64,000 bases of DNA from NCBI GenBank assembly GCA_004794785.1, contig SJOL01007418.1, forward strand, positions 389,970 through 453,969, in the 5' to 3' direction. This DNA comes from Opisthorchis felineus (taxonomy: Eukaryota > Platyhelminthes > Trematoda > Opisthorchiida > Opisthorchiidae). A model generated the notes under the pieces. The model searched no databases. It saw nothing but the letters and a program-made list of their open reading frames with translations, and was not told the origin of the DNA. A program made the position numbers and the translations under genes. Below are positions 13,011 to 27,100 of this stretch, piece by piece. Within the stretch, counting starts at the first letter, position 1. Each line of letters starts with the position of its first letter.

Positions 13011-14820
13011 ATTTCCTTCAGTGCGTAGCTATCCAGTTCTCAGAACAACTGAACATGTCATCGCCTCCAAGGCTTGGCCGTATTTCCCGCACTCTCCCAC
13101 TTCCCGGTGATAGAAACTGTAGTAGCTGGAACCAGTATGCCTATGGCACACGGTTTATAGCTGATAAATTGAGTTGAACTGATTAGCCAACGATTTATTG
13201 TCGTACAGATGAAACGAAACATTCGTACTCTAAGGGGGTGATGGTGGGTCTTAACCGCTTCTATTGGGCTCAATTCCTGCTGTTTTGAATATAACCTAGT
13301 CATTGGGAAAACCTGAAGCAGTGATGCAAGTCAAAATGCCTTGGGTGTACCCTGACAGATGATGTTGAATAGACATGACATTTGTTCAACGACGTTACGC
13401 CATTCTGTCAGAAATAAATACAGTACGAATTACGAGGTCTGAGATGGTGCCACGCAATTGAATCCAGGAAAGCACCAACCGAAAACCCAGAATGGGAGTC
13501 TGACAAAGCACCTCCCAGTCAGTATCTCTCGCATTCACCACTTAGCTATCTGGACACCTTCTGACACAAGCGCGCTTATACAAGCTGCTTAGCTTTTGGT
13601 ATTAGTACAGCGCTCAGTTGAAGAATGTAGCTCAAACCGAAGTTCCGATTCAGGTGAGTCCGAAAAAACTGCAATCTTACCTTCAAACCTTAGAAAAGTC
13701 GGACAATTGACGCAGCAAGCTGAAGTCTACATAAGCTTGAAGAGCTTTGAGGCACAACGCACCTCAATGCATAAACGCAAGTGTGTCGTCTGGGTATCCA
13801 TTCGCACCTAAATGGCGCATTGATAGGTATCTCCCATAGAGCATTGTTATGATAATTTATCTGGGAAAACTGTTGTACCCCGCAGAAACGAAGGGGAATT
13901 TCCGGATCTGGTTGGCGCCTAGGTGCAAAAGAACTGATGTTGATGCTCATTGTTATTGTCACCATGCTTAGGCCATTCTCACGGCTGACTTGGGTAATAA
14001 CTCTTTCCGACAGAAAGCTACCACTTTGATTTGGTGGCCACCGATAACCTTCAGTCTTATGTGTGCCTCATGCTACTAAGTCCGACTACCTGTTTCGCAA
14101 AATACTGGTTAGGTCTGACAACAGACGGTGGGGCTCTCGTTGCTTACTTGAATTCCCGCCATCCGTCGCATACATTGTTCAAATAATGGCGGATCAGATA
14201 ACGCCATGCTTGAAAGCACGGCCCTTCCTACTGACGGCTGTCTACAGGACCCTGCATGTTTGCCCGTTGGTCTTATTCCCATAGGGTTAACATCAGCATT
14301 AGCGGCGTCTACGTAGCACCACATTCGGTCCCGCACAAACGGCCTGTGTTTTGTTTGCTGTACGCAGATGCCCAATCAACCAACCACTGTCGACCGACAG
14401 ATCCGTTTAGGATTCCACCCAAAAAGTGGCAATAATATATATTCACAGTTTAGTCGGGATGACCAACTTCAGCCGCTGGGAAAGTAACACGAGAAAAAGT
14501 TGTGCGGAACAAGTTGTAATGTGTGCTTGTGCTTTGGATTGACGATTAAAACAAACATCTACCGAAGTGTATTAGGAACGCCAACAGTTCCACCTCCCAA
14601 TCACCGCCAACCTCGGGATGACTTTTTAATAATTGAAGAACTACGAAATGACAGCAACAGACTGCGAAATAAATCATCGCGGAATATATAAACTAGGATG
14701 CTGGGCAATAGTACTGATAAGCATTGTCTGCGAGATAAAGAAACCGACTATGACGTATGAAAGACATGCAGGTTTAAAGTAGACTGAAAAGGTCATGTGA
14801 CAAAACACGATGCAATTCAT
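13011..14820. other. intergenic region between convergent genes
   Basis: No gene, RNA or repeat recognised. Several open frames of 70-90 codons here show no family features. Confidence 0.4.
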
Positions 14821-14825
14821 AATAT

Positions 14826-14831
14826 TTTATT
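14826..14831 (-). promoter_or_regulatory. poly(A) signal AATAAA of the minus-strand gene
   Basis: AATAAA on the minus strand 44 nt after the TGA at 14875. Spacing fits a short 3' UTR and supports this stop as the true gene end. Confidence 0.7.
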
Positions 14832-14874
14832 TCCATTTTCAGGTAAACAAAATTTGAATTTACATACATTCAAT

Positions 14875-15177
14875 TCAATCGCAATCTGTCAAAGTACCGA
14901 GATATCGAGTAAACGCATCTAGGCAGGTTAGCTCAAAGAGGCGGCGAACTTCGATTGGCTCAGTGGTAAGCTTGGGGTCATACAGCCATTCGCCATGAAC
15001 TCGTTCAAAGACGGCAGCAATTTGTTTCCTTGCGGCTAAATACAACGATTCCTTTGAACTTGGATTGCTCGTTAACGTTTTCAGGCCTCCGATTGTCCGT
15101 GTGACAGTGCTGAAGATGGCTATCATATCCGTCAAACACTGAGGATCATTGTGCGCAAAAACGCGTTGCTGGGATTC
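14875..15177 (-). CDS. THADA exon 30 with stop codon
   Basis: Encodes 100 residues, including [20 protein letters not shown], and ends GTLTDCD plus TGA at 14875-14877. Acceptor cgccctatcag, phase 0, after a 50-nt intron. Followed within 50 nt by a poly(A) signal. Confidence 0.7.
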   Translation of the reverse strand, partial: ESQQRVFAHNDPQCLTDMIAIFSTVTRTIGGLKTLTSNPSSKESLYLAARKQIAAVFERVHGEWLYDPKLTTEPIEVRRLFELTCLDAFTRYLGTLTDCD

Positions 15178-18100
15178 CTGATAGGGCGACAGAAGGAGAA
15201 ACGTTTATCCAAAATGAAACAAACTACCTGGGGGCTATGGTTCGCAGAGGAGCTGACGGGGACGAACAGCGCTTGAGTGACTGCAATCAGCTGGCTAACC
15301 TGTAGTAAGCCATGTTCCAACACATGTTTGATGAGAAGTGGCAACACAACGTACGGCAGGGGTGTGACTAGAGAAGGATGAAGCGAAAGCAGAATCACTA
15401 CTCACTGTTGGTATTTTGACTCGTCAGATCGTCCGTTCGGCTCGTCTCGAGAAAGCGAAGACAATTTTTACAAGCTACTTTTTGAAGTTCAGGATGATTG
15501 AAGTTGAGGAGCGACTCCAGTAGGAACTGGAAAAGCCTGATGGATTCTAAACGGAAGTGGAGAGGGGACATAATGTATATGTTGTTCACAATTCACGGAG
15601 ATTACTGTGGTACAGGAGGGCCGGCTGGGAAATTAGTTTTAACCTTTCATAACTATTTCGAGTTAATTGACAGAATCATTGTAATTAAGAAGTTTACCCA
15701 TGATCAACAGGTGGCACGAATATAATCATTACTTTGAGATAACTAGAACGGAAGCACCCCACGTGACAAGACCGGCGTCGATCGACGACAAAGTGAGGGT
15801 CTTTCAGGGGTCAGATTCGGTGAATTTATACTTGTTACATCCTCATTACATATGTGCCGTGAAACCAGCTTTGCTCAAACTGTCATCAACAGCCGCTATA
15901 AGACGCAGGCGCACTAATCACCGGCTACAAAAATGGTTCTCAAGTTCGACCAGCTAATCGTTTCTCTCATGTGTGCATACACATGGTAGGGGGGTTATCA
16001 TCTGGCAGATCGGATGCAACGGACTCGAATAGTATTTTAAAAAAAACATAACCTCTTGGAGCCTTTCCAGCTGGTAGATGAAAGTCGATCGAAACTCGTG
16101 CACATACTTCCGAAGTTCGGTAAAAATTGCTTAGGTGTTGGTGTGCAAGTCAATTGAACAAAAAGACCCACAAGTCCGCTAATATGATGAACCTTGGGTG
16201 TCTTGTGAGGCTCATCTGAGGCTCATGGACCGGAGTACACTGACAATGAATAATAGCGCTTAAATACCCTATAACCATGGAATATTACCCTGATAAAGAA
16301 TGGAGACATAGGAAGGGGATAAAAGATCAGGAAAAAAGTTCCAGAGTTCAGGGTGTCTACAAGGTAGCTTCCACCAAAACAAATGGGTTTTCCTTAAAAA
16401 AAATAACACGATTTTCATCTGTATGAAGCGCAATGTTTCTTCCGTATTTTTTGCCAGTTAAACTATTCTCTGAGTCGCTCTGACGCACGCCAAATGGGAA
16501 TCAAAGTTTCTGTTGTCATTCATAGGAGGCCGTCTTGGCAACAAACCAAGGATGGTCATTGAGGTATGGTTGAGTATATCAGCAGCCCTACATTCAAGGT
16601 CGTTCACAATGATTGAGCTCATAACCTTTGGGTTCGAACTTGTGCAGAAACGCAGTACAATTAATAGAACCATTGGAAAAAGTGAGCACGCACGTGTTCT
16701 GTGCTTTGCACAATCAGTATCCTCTTGCTTATGAGTGCAATAACGGAAAAGCGCTGCGCACCCTACTGAGCATTTTGATGGAGGGAAAAACCAGGCCAAT
16801 TGTTCTCTAATTCCTTTTCCAACGGTAGACATATTCCTATCGATCACAGCACTGCTTCTTTGTACGTAGATTTGCAGACGATAGTGGTTCGAATTAAGGT
16901 CCAGTAGCCGCCCTATTAATGAGGTATGGCGTTTCCCAGTCGGTCCATGTACATAGAATATCAGGAGACCGACTCCCGCGCCGAGCGTTGTTTGATAGAT
17001 CCCAGAAGAAACATGGACACAGTGGTGTCTCGCGTTGGCTGCACCGAAATGCAAGATCGACAGACGTTGTCCACCGGTTAAAATATCGAGTGTTAGCCTT
17101 CGCCAAAGCCGGAAAGTGCTTTCCGTTACAGTGATGTACCACAGTCTGGGGCTTAGCAAAACAACTCCGATTTCTTAACGCCGGTTGATCGGCTGATTTA
17201 TTAGTTGGTTAATCAGCTCTATTTTGCCAATTACATCACTACCATTTGATACCGTCTTTGACTAGTTTGTATCTAGAAAATAAACCGAAGCGGTCTCAAA
17301 GCCAAAGTTCATGAGGATCATGAGGTGCAGTTACTGTAAATGACGAGGCTGTCAAGGGTGGACGAAATGGGTAAGATGGGCCTCGTAATGTAGTGTATCA
17401 TCAGAATGGAATCCTAGCTACGTTCGTTTTACTTATCAGTAGCCTATGGTCTTTCAGATAAGTTCAGTCCTGTCGGATATATGTGACGTGTGTGTACGTA
17501 TGTGCGGTGATTTGGGTGGCCTTAGAGTACAGTAGCGGAGGGAGAGCGTGGGTGTAGAAAACAGACAAAACAAGAAGCTAGTGGGTTTATGATTGAGGAC
17601 AAGAAAATCGATACAACAGCACCACTGGCTGTGTGACGCTGCCATGTCAGTGAGTATCTCTAATCCTTGATATTTCGTTGTGCAGAAGCACAACTAAAAA
17701 TCAACAGCTGTATTTGTGCTCCGTCTCCAGGTGATGCGTGGCCATTTAGTGGTATCTTCCAGTTAAAACTTGCTTCAGTCACTCGAGCACTCAGCATGCG
17801 AAGCACATGACCTATCATTTAAGTTATACTATCGTTAAGTCAATTGTTTCATAAATTGCAAAAAAATATTTGATGTGAACAGATTTAACTTGCCCGTATA
17901 GCGGAAGTTCTGCGCAAATACGAAAAGTTCACCAATGGCATTGACGAAGGCTTCACGTACTTCATCATCAAAGAAATCATCACGCCTCAAAACGTCACCT
18001 GTGAATTGCTCAAGTAAGTTGGTCAGTGCACAAGCAAAACTTCTATCGGACAATTGGTCGAGTTCAGAAGGCGAACGAGTTTTCTTGCGAAAAACTGCAG

Positions 18101-21100
18101 CCAAATAGTATATGAAGGGAGAATATAGACCGTAGTAGACATCCTTGCTTGTAAAACACGAGGCCATCCATTGGAACATGGTAATTATGGATTTGTTCGT
18201 ATCAACGGATGCAAAAGGGAGAAGCACTGTCAACAAGGACAGGCCATACCGAACAACCATGTGATTAGCTATGACGGTCATTGGTAGGACGCGAAGAAAT
18301 TCAACGAGGTCAATCAAACCAATCCATTTAACAACGCAATCACCAAACTCTGGATCGAGCGCACCAGACCTTGAGTACACGATGGTGAGATCTTTCGGAC
18401 CAAGATCGTACAGATGTGTGGCGAAAGTCTGTGGACTTTCTGTTAGGAAGAAGAGGGTTTCTCGAAGTACAGAGGCCTGGCACTAGAATGGGGCAGGACA
18501 GACAAAAAACAGGGAATGTTGAGTAATTCGGACTTGGAAGGCACGCCACCATGAAGGTTAAATACGGAAAGCTTGAAAGTCACATTCACAGAGGTCACCG
18601 ATATATTGGTGCAGTTCACGGCACCTGAAAAAAGGTCCCACGTAGAAAGTAACAGTACCGTATGATTAAACTCACCTCTGATGAGGTGGTCTGTCGAAGG
18701 ATACTCAGTAGAGACTGAGTCTCTGGCAGGTGACTAACGCCTTCTTCGCGTAAAGCTGACAAGCATCCGGTAACAATCAGTCGTAATCGGAGCTCTGAGG
18801 CCTCAATTCCCAAGCCAGGCGGTTCGGAGTGTGGCACGTTCATATCCAGGTGTAACTGAGTTTGGACAATGGACATGAAAGTCTTCCTGATCAACGGACA
18901 AGGAGTGGCGATCGGATCGGCCAAACAACTGAGATCCTTTGCAAGTTTGAGCAGGAGACTGGAGCGAGGGGAACGAGGTTGCACGGGCCAAAAGTCCAAT
19001 GAGAAAAGCTGTCTGAGCTGTGATCGAAAAGACTCAGGTTACACAAGTGACAGGTCAGTGTGATTGATTTCAGAATAATTTACTGAGATAACAGACCATT
19101 GACTCTAAAGAAATGAGGAATGTCGGCAAAGCCTCGAAGATGAGGCTGAATTGAAGGATGGCCAAACAGACTACTTCCCCGACCACCCGAGTAGAGTGGA
19201 CCAAAAACCTGCTTTCGTCATAGAAGTGTACGCAAAACAAATGTATCTAGTTTTTCTTCAGAACACGTTCAAGAAAGTTCATTAAGAAAAAAATCATAGA
19301 AGAGTGCGATTTTCCGAAAGTACAGGAAGAAACGCGGAAAATCGGTCAACTTCAGTACAATCTCTTAGTACGGAATCTCGAGAACGAATGCTTCAAAGAC
19401 ACAACTGGTAACCTGATAGCGAATTCGAGACACCTCTTAGAAAGTGGTGTTTTGAGGGCCAAACGGTCTGATCAAACCAAACTTCAGGTAATTTTCGTGA
19501 CGTAGTAATTCCTCTCATAAAAGTGGCGATGAGGGGCTAGTTAACAACAGTCGTTATGCTCCATAGCTTGGTTGAAACCATGCTTGTTTGCACGGTCATG
19601 CTGGCACAAAGTGAACTATCATCGGACACAGGTTGACCAGATGCGCATAACTCATGGACCATGTAGGTTAGAGTCCTCTTCAATACGGCAAGAGACAAAT
19701 GATAGATAATGCTTCAGCTGCAGCACCTTTTCGGTGCCTAGCTGCCATGCCACGCGAAGGGAGCACGACGGCTGAGATACTGCCAAGTTGCCAAACCCTA
19801 GACAGGAGCAGTCGAGATGCACAGGCCGGGTTCGAAACACGGACCTTCTGTTCAGTAAGTTCGCGCGTTGACCACTGAGCCATCTCGAGCTCTTATACGG
19901 GCATAGTGAATGTCCATATAACACATTTACCACTGAAGTGTAAGCTGACGGTTTGCTTAAAAGCCCCAGGAACTTCGTTCACACCGCTCTAGTGCACCTC
20001 CCTAACCAAGCGTGACGAGGAGTTGGAGACGCAAGGTTCCAAGGAAAATGGTTCTCCAGGTATAACTTACGGCAGAAATAAGACGTATGGACATTCCTTC
20101 ATTAAATACAATCCAGTATGAGTATCAATTGTTTCGTGAGTAAAGTGACCTCAAATTTGTTTACACGCACGCGCACGCTAGAACTTATATTGCTGGTTCC
20201 TTTGATAAGTATGACTACAAAAAAAACTAAATTTTATCTATTATTGGTTAAGTCGCAAGGGTTCCATCACGTGAGACTAGTACACCCGTATACATCAATG
20301 GCTTCGTTGTAAAAACACGTGTGTTTCATCTCTGTCTCTCTAATGCAAAACTAAACACCAGTTTAGAAGCAACGAAAGGAGAAGCACGTCTATGGAGGAA
20401 TGTTCGTGTATAAAATTAGGTTACCTCTGAAAAGCGAACAATTTCATCGGTTTCGATGAGCTTGCTGTTGAGAGACCACTCATCAAGGGCTTGATAGGCA
20501 CAAGGTAGAAAAAGGTTGTTGGACTGTTGCCCACAGCTCACCTGGAGTAGTAGACCATGAATGAAATTACAGTTGGATCTGGCTGAAGGATAAGGACCAC
20601 AGGCTGCGGTGAGGCGTTCCAGATGCCCTATGTAGGCCTCTACGACGACTGGTAGTCGGTCAGCATGGATCAGACAGCTAACTGCACGTGCTGCCAGTGT
20701 ACGGATACGAATACTGCAACTGGCCGCACAGCTAGAGTAAAAATAAATGAGATCGAAATATCAACCGGAAAAGCTACATACACAGAGCTCTAGTTTAAAA
20801 ATCGGGGGTGGGGGGGGGGAAACCGCTCTTTTTAGTTCCATCATTACGATTCCACAGCTTCGACGATAATGCTGCCAATTAGGCATCTAAACAGCCACCA
20901 GAATTATACTAGATCGCTCGTTGAGTGGCAAATGAATTTCTTCCCAGAAGCGATGAAGCCTGAGCACATCAGTCCTTGTTCTCAGTTAAACTCAGCTGTT
21001 CACTAATAACGCCATTTATTTTCACTTTTCTTCAGTGAAATGAAGTTTCACCTAACAGCCAATCACATACGACGAACATGATTTACGTAAAACAAAATCC

Positions 21101-24100
21101 TACCATTAACGACTGAGAATAAATGGTGAGGTACGATAAGTTACAGAAGGGAAGTTGCTACTAAACTGGCAAACGATTTGCAGAACACTTAACTGAGCAC
21201 ACGAATAATAGACTAACCTCTCCGAGCTCGGGCCAAATTTTCAGTTTAGACACTAAAGTTCACGTGGCTTCAGATACACATAGCCTACTGTACTTGCCAG
21301 AAAGAAACCGCTCAAAACCTTGATCTGACGTTTTCGTCGTCGTCTTGTATGTCAACTGGCGGTAGCGATTGTAATTCCGGACTCCATGCTAGCGAAAGTG
21401 GATTCGAGTCGAACCGCTCGAGCAAGCAATTTCCCAGGCTGTTGATCCTGTGGAGTCCACTGAACTTGATTCCGCAGCAGTCATGCCTAGCTCGGAAGGT
21501 ACCAAGTTCTAGGTAACACAATGAGAACCGCCTGTAAAAACCTGGTCAAAATTATCCATTTTGAGCAGGAGGGAGGTTGACCAAATCCTAGGTTTATGTG
21601 ATTACTAAAGGGCTCCTGAGACATAAAGTCATTAGTGAAGACATCTAGTATGTTTCCAGGTTGAAACAGTCGCTCCTCTGTGAGTTCGACTGAATTGGAA
21701 ATGAACATTCAGTGCCAATAGGGAAGGCCTATTTTTCGCGAAACGCCATACATTGAAACAAACGCTGCAGCGTTCTCTGTGGTCTTGGAACGTGCCCAAT
21801 GTTATTGGTAATTTGATATATCACCTTCTAATGAATAATCTCAGTGGTTGTCACAACGTTTATCCATCAGACAAAGGATAGCTTCCACGGTATGGTAGTA
21901 AAAATAAATCCATTGATGTAACAAAGTTGGTATTCTCATCCCCATAGTTAAACGTGTGATCCAACAATGAAGAGTCGTTTAAGTTGATGGACAGCACTCC
22001 AACAGCGTTCCTGCTGAGTGTAACTGGCCAAGAAACGTCATTTTCCCACTTTTAGATTAGCTGAGTTGAATGACAGTTCTTAGAAGTGTGATTGGTTTAT
22101 GTTTATGTTGTAGCATGATTTGCCAATGATAAGATCTAACAGAACAGATTCTACTTGCTTGGTACCACACAACTGTGGATACGTAACGACGCTCACAGCT
22201 AGTTAAAATGTGCATACTATTATACCGTTAAAAGGCCTAGTGCAGCCCAGCTACCCCAACCGTTTTTTTCAATAACTCTGCAATAATCCAAGTCTTCCTA
22301 GACAGGAAGGTAACCCCATGATAATTTCCTGTAGGGGCACGCTCAACAGTTTAGAAATGACCAGGGTCGGTAGTTTTTCTGACTTTGGAGACCGAGATCA
22401 TGGTTCATTCCGAATGACCAACCTGAGTGCATGCTCAGCTATAGCGAGTAAACTTCCATTTCATCGAAGCTGATGGTTCTCAAGAAGGCCACAGCTATAA
22501 GCACTTTCTATCCATTGATCAACGGGAAGAGGCTAAGTACACGTTTTTTAAACTTTCCTGGAGCCATTTGTTATTGACACTAAGTTTGATTATCTACAAT
22601 GGCAGTCTGCATGTAGGGAACAAGTAGTGTGTTTAGGTTTCATCAGTTTCCGACGATACTCCAACGTGTACGTTGGTTGCGTTTTAGAGTTTTATGTAAG
22701 TTTGACAGCGTTCTGTGACTAAGCTAAGCAATCGGCATTTCGTCGGTAATATAAGGAAACATTCTGTTTCCTTTATAGATCATTACAGGTGAATAAACAG
22801 CCACACAACTGAGCCACCATTGAGAGACTAAGTGCCCTAATACATTGATGTGTTCTTATCGTTCACAGGAACAACTGGGCAAACTGTCAAGGTACACCCC
22901 ATTACTAGCTGCAGTACATTCAAACCATGAAGCCACCTGTGTTTGAGCCTAGCTGTCAAACCCACTGGTCAGTACCTGAAATGTGCAACGCAGTGATATG
23001 CACTAGAACTAGCTCACTGGAGATAAAAAAGAAATTGATTGTCATGTCAATCAGCGCATGAGTTTTTAATTATGATTTGTGCAAGGTGATGTTGACACTG
23101 AAAGAGCGAAATATGGACATACCGGAGCACAAACGGGCCAAAGGTTGATTCTACGAGACCGCTGGCAGTACACGATTGGTGCGGAGGTAACAGTCGAGTT
23201 AGGAGAAAGAGGGATGCATATTGTTTCATCTGCGCCAAAGCCGGTGAGCTGCAGAAGATGATGATGATGGCACCATTGAGTCCACAGCATATCAATTTGC
23301 GGTTAAAACCAGTTTCGCATTATACCAGTTATGGTCAGGGACGGTAATAAAAATAAGCAAATCTAAGCTTGGCAGAATGGATCCTAAAGAGGGAGTATAA
23401 GGAATACGTTGGCTGAGATTGTAGATGTACACACGTCTCGAAAATAAACTGAGGATAAGCGGTGAACAGTACGCTCCTTCTGACGTGTTATTTTTGAACC
23501 AACGAGAAACGCATTACTCAGCAATGTGGGTAGACATTCATGGGTTCGAAGATGGAACGACTTATTGTGGAACAGAGGAGAACTAGGGATCAGAATGCTC
23601 TATCCTTGAAACCAAGGATGATTAACTAACAATTATAAAACATAAATTACGACTGCATATTCTAGGCCAATGGTATTAGCTGGCTCCTTTGAATCCCAAT
23701 TCAGTCTGAGGTGTAAATCACTGGAGGATTTGATATCGGATGAAACACCGGGGTACCTTTCCCACTCTCAAGCTTATATTTACTGATCTCCACACGACAA
23801 AGTGAGAGCTTGGAACTAACGAGGTACAAGTGAGATCGCGCCCAAACGGTACTAGGAGCACACTTACCAAAGTGATCCGAACAAGATTCAAAGTGCAATC
23901 TAGCCGAGGAAAAACAATCCTAAGGTGGAGCTGGTCAAGAGCAGACAGCTCAAATAAAAAAAATTGGAATACTGGGGAGGATGAAGGTTGGCCTGTTAAG
24001 ATGCGCTTGTGTCTCAAAATGCCATGGTTTTCGTTCAGTTTATTGGTGGCTAAATTGAAGTACCGTAAGGATAATTTCCACTAGGGGTTAGTCCGATTAA

Positions 24101-27100
24101 ATTCACGTTAACCTGGCATAGGAATCCATAAAGATTCATAATGAAGAAGGCAGTCATACAACGCGGGACGAGGCCGGAACTAATGGAAAACACTGTAGTG
24201 GACATGCAAAGCTCTAAGTCAACTCACATGAGGTTGTCTGACGTTTCTTCGAAAACTCGAAGTAGTTGCTGTTTTAGTGACGGATAACGGGCGAAAAAGC
24301 TGGCAGATGTCAGGCTGAAAAGACAGTATGAACAAAAAAACAAGAGCCGTGCTCGTTATCCGTTTTAAAACGCATCTCAATAAAAAAACTAGGTCCAGGT
24401 ATTGCTGCGGTTGCTCTAGAAGAGTCACCTGTCTGGTTAAGCTCAACCAATCCCCACAGAACTTTAAATATAGAACAACGCTGTGCGGAGTCTCTGGTAG
24501 CTTATACCCAACCTATGCCAGTGAACTGAAACGACGTTTTGTCAGCTGTCTGGTTAGGACTAGCCAATAATCAGGCGCGTGATGCATCGACTTCCGCCTC
24601 GAACCGCAGACGTGCGTATCTCCCCTTGACTAATCAGATGCGGTCTATGTATTGGTAGCTGTCAGTTCGAGTTCTTTTTCTTGTTTTTTTGGTGATTCTG
24701 ATGATTACGTCCTTGAACAAGATCACCTACGGTAGCCGAAACGTCGAACAATCAACCTCGGTACATCAAAGTTGTTTTATTTCACTTTAATCCAACTAAA
24801 AAAGACTTCACGACTGAAGTTATCCCATGGATTTGGCCGTATCAAGCGTTTAAGCTAAACTGTTGATGCAGCAGTGCACCGACTGCTACATATATGTTTC
24901 TGCACAGAGCATTGAGATACTCTTCGCTGACGCTCCTGTATACAAACTGATTACGCAGGCTCACTAGGGGTATACTTCCAATGTGCGTCTTTGACCTCTG
25001 AGTAAGTGCAAGTTGTAACAGAAAATTACCGAGGAGTGATGAGGAAAGAAAAGCGCCATTCCGGGCGCTTTTTCCATTAGTATTACGAGCAGACAAACAA
25101 AAAAGCATTATAAATTCAAAATCCAAATTCAAGTTCGAATGAAAGAATGTACAATACACGTTCGCCAATTGTTTACTTAAGTAACGCGACAAATGCATTA
25201 ACCAGAGAATCAGAAACAGTGCGATGCCGTATGAACTATCCTCCTATCTCAAATTCACGAGGGAACTATTTTCTACAGCCTTATGCCTGTCTTTGGGTTG
25301 GACGCAACAAATATCGCAGGCTTTGAAGCAAACGCATTGGCAGATATAACCACTGAATATCTTGCCATTACGCAGGTGCTCACGGTGAAAAAGCTGATTG
25401 CACAATCACTTTCATCGATCAATAGGTAGTCCGACCATGAACATACTCTGCACCACCTTATTGAAGACTGAAATGCGTTTGATTTTGCCGACCAGCGTTC
25501 GGCAAACAGTCCTTATATATCGCACTTTACGTATTTCTGAGAAATTCAAGAGAGCTCCCCCTGGTAATACTACAATTTTGGCCGCATTGGCGGAGAGACT
25601 ACGTTTTGTACACGACTCTCAAGTTTTAATGCGCCATCAAACAGTGAGCCTTCTGTGTTGGATGTGGCTGAGGATCTGGCCCAAAAAAGAACCGCAGCTC
25701 ATCCCTCCCGGATGACACAAAAAGGTGCGTCCCTGTGCTGTTGTCAGAATGGTGGAGGTAATCAATCATCGACTTGGCAGAACCGTATGAAAGCAACAAT
25801 GAGACGTCTGGATACTAATGGTGAAACCTACATTCCAGAGCGCCTTCCTCATGGTCAGCAATATAAAACACATAGATTAACCAAACAAACAGCCGAAAAC
25901 GTCGTGTAGTCAGCAGAAATGTGTAATCAGCTGACAAAGCCGTGTGAATACTGCTTTCACTGTGAACATTGATTGCCTTTCCACGTTGAACGATCAACGT
26001 TAAAAGTGCGCTTTAAATACCGCGAGGCCCCTTGTAACTTTTGCACTCGCTTGTTCGCAATTAGGCTGTTATGTTCCTTGTTGGCGAGTCTTTTTCGGAC
26101 ATTAAGGCAATAGAGCGGGGACAGGAGTCAGTTACAAAACAAGGAACCAGTGCTTTTAAGCCTAGTTTATTCAGGAGGTCAGCAACGACCCAGGACGTGA
26201 TGTGTCGATAGAGCGGGGTAATCAGGCAAGAGGTAAAGATAACTGACCAATTTTTTCGATTCGCTGCCTCACGGGATCGATTTCCACCGAAAATGCGCTC
26301 CACAAGGGCGCCGTATAGTAATCCCGAGGAATTTCTTATCTGAAAACGTAAAGTGATAGCATATTTTCAAAACAGGAATACCACTGACACGAAATTTGAA
26401 ATAAAAAGAAACCAACGTACACTCCATTCGGCGGAACCCATTCCGTCAAGAACCAAGCATGTTGCGCGTTCCACAAACTGTGAGGTAGGCTGTGCCAACC
26501 CGGTGGCTCTGAATAGAGCACGTGCAACGTTAAGCACGACAACACAACGCTAAAATTGAAGAGGGCAATTTGTCGACTAAATGTATTGTGTCTAATAGGA
26601 ATACGAAAGGAAAGTGCGAGAGGGCAGGGCATTCTGTGACTCACTTCGACAAGATCAAACGAACAGGAGGATGAGGAAGAACCGTGTAGAGTTTTATCTA
26701 CCAGATTCAAAAGCCTCGTGATGCTGGTACAGATGACGTCCCGGTCTGCAGAAGGAGTCCCCCAAATTGTGGCCAGAATGCTCTGCGATTGAAAGGCAAC
26801 GACAGAAATGAAAAAGCTGAAAATGCTGTGGAAACTGAGCGAAAACGGAAGAATATTCGAGGTCCTTTAGACGCACAAGCCCAATACAACAGCAAAGATG
26901 ACCAGCCGTGTGAAATACGACCTGGAAAACATAGTACATACGGCATCAGTCATTAGTAGCAGGCAGCTGCTCAATTCGTCTCAGAAGACTGCGTTACCAA
27001 AACTTACTTGTAAAATCACATCACAAGACGGGATACAAGTTGGCCTGGAATAACTGACCATCGAATCCAGACGGGGAGTTTTGTTTAGAATGAAAATGTC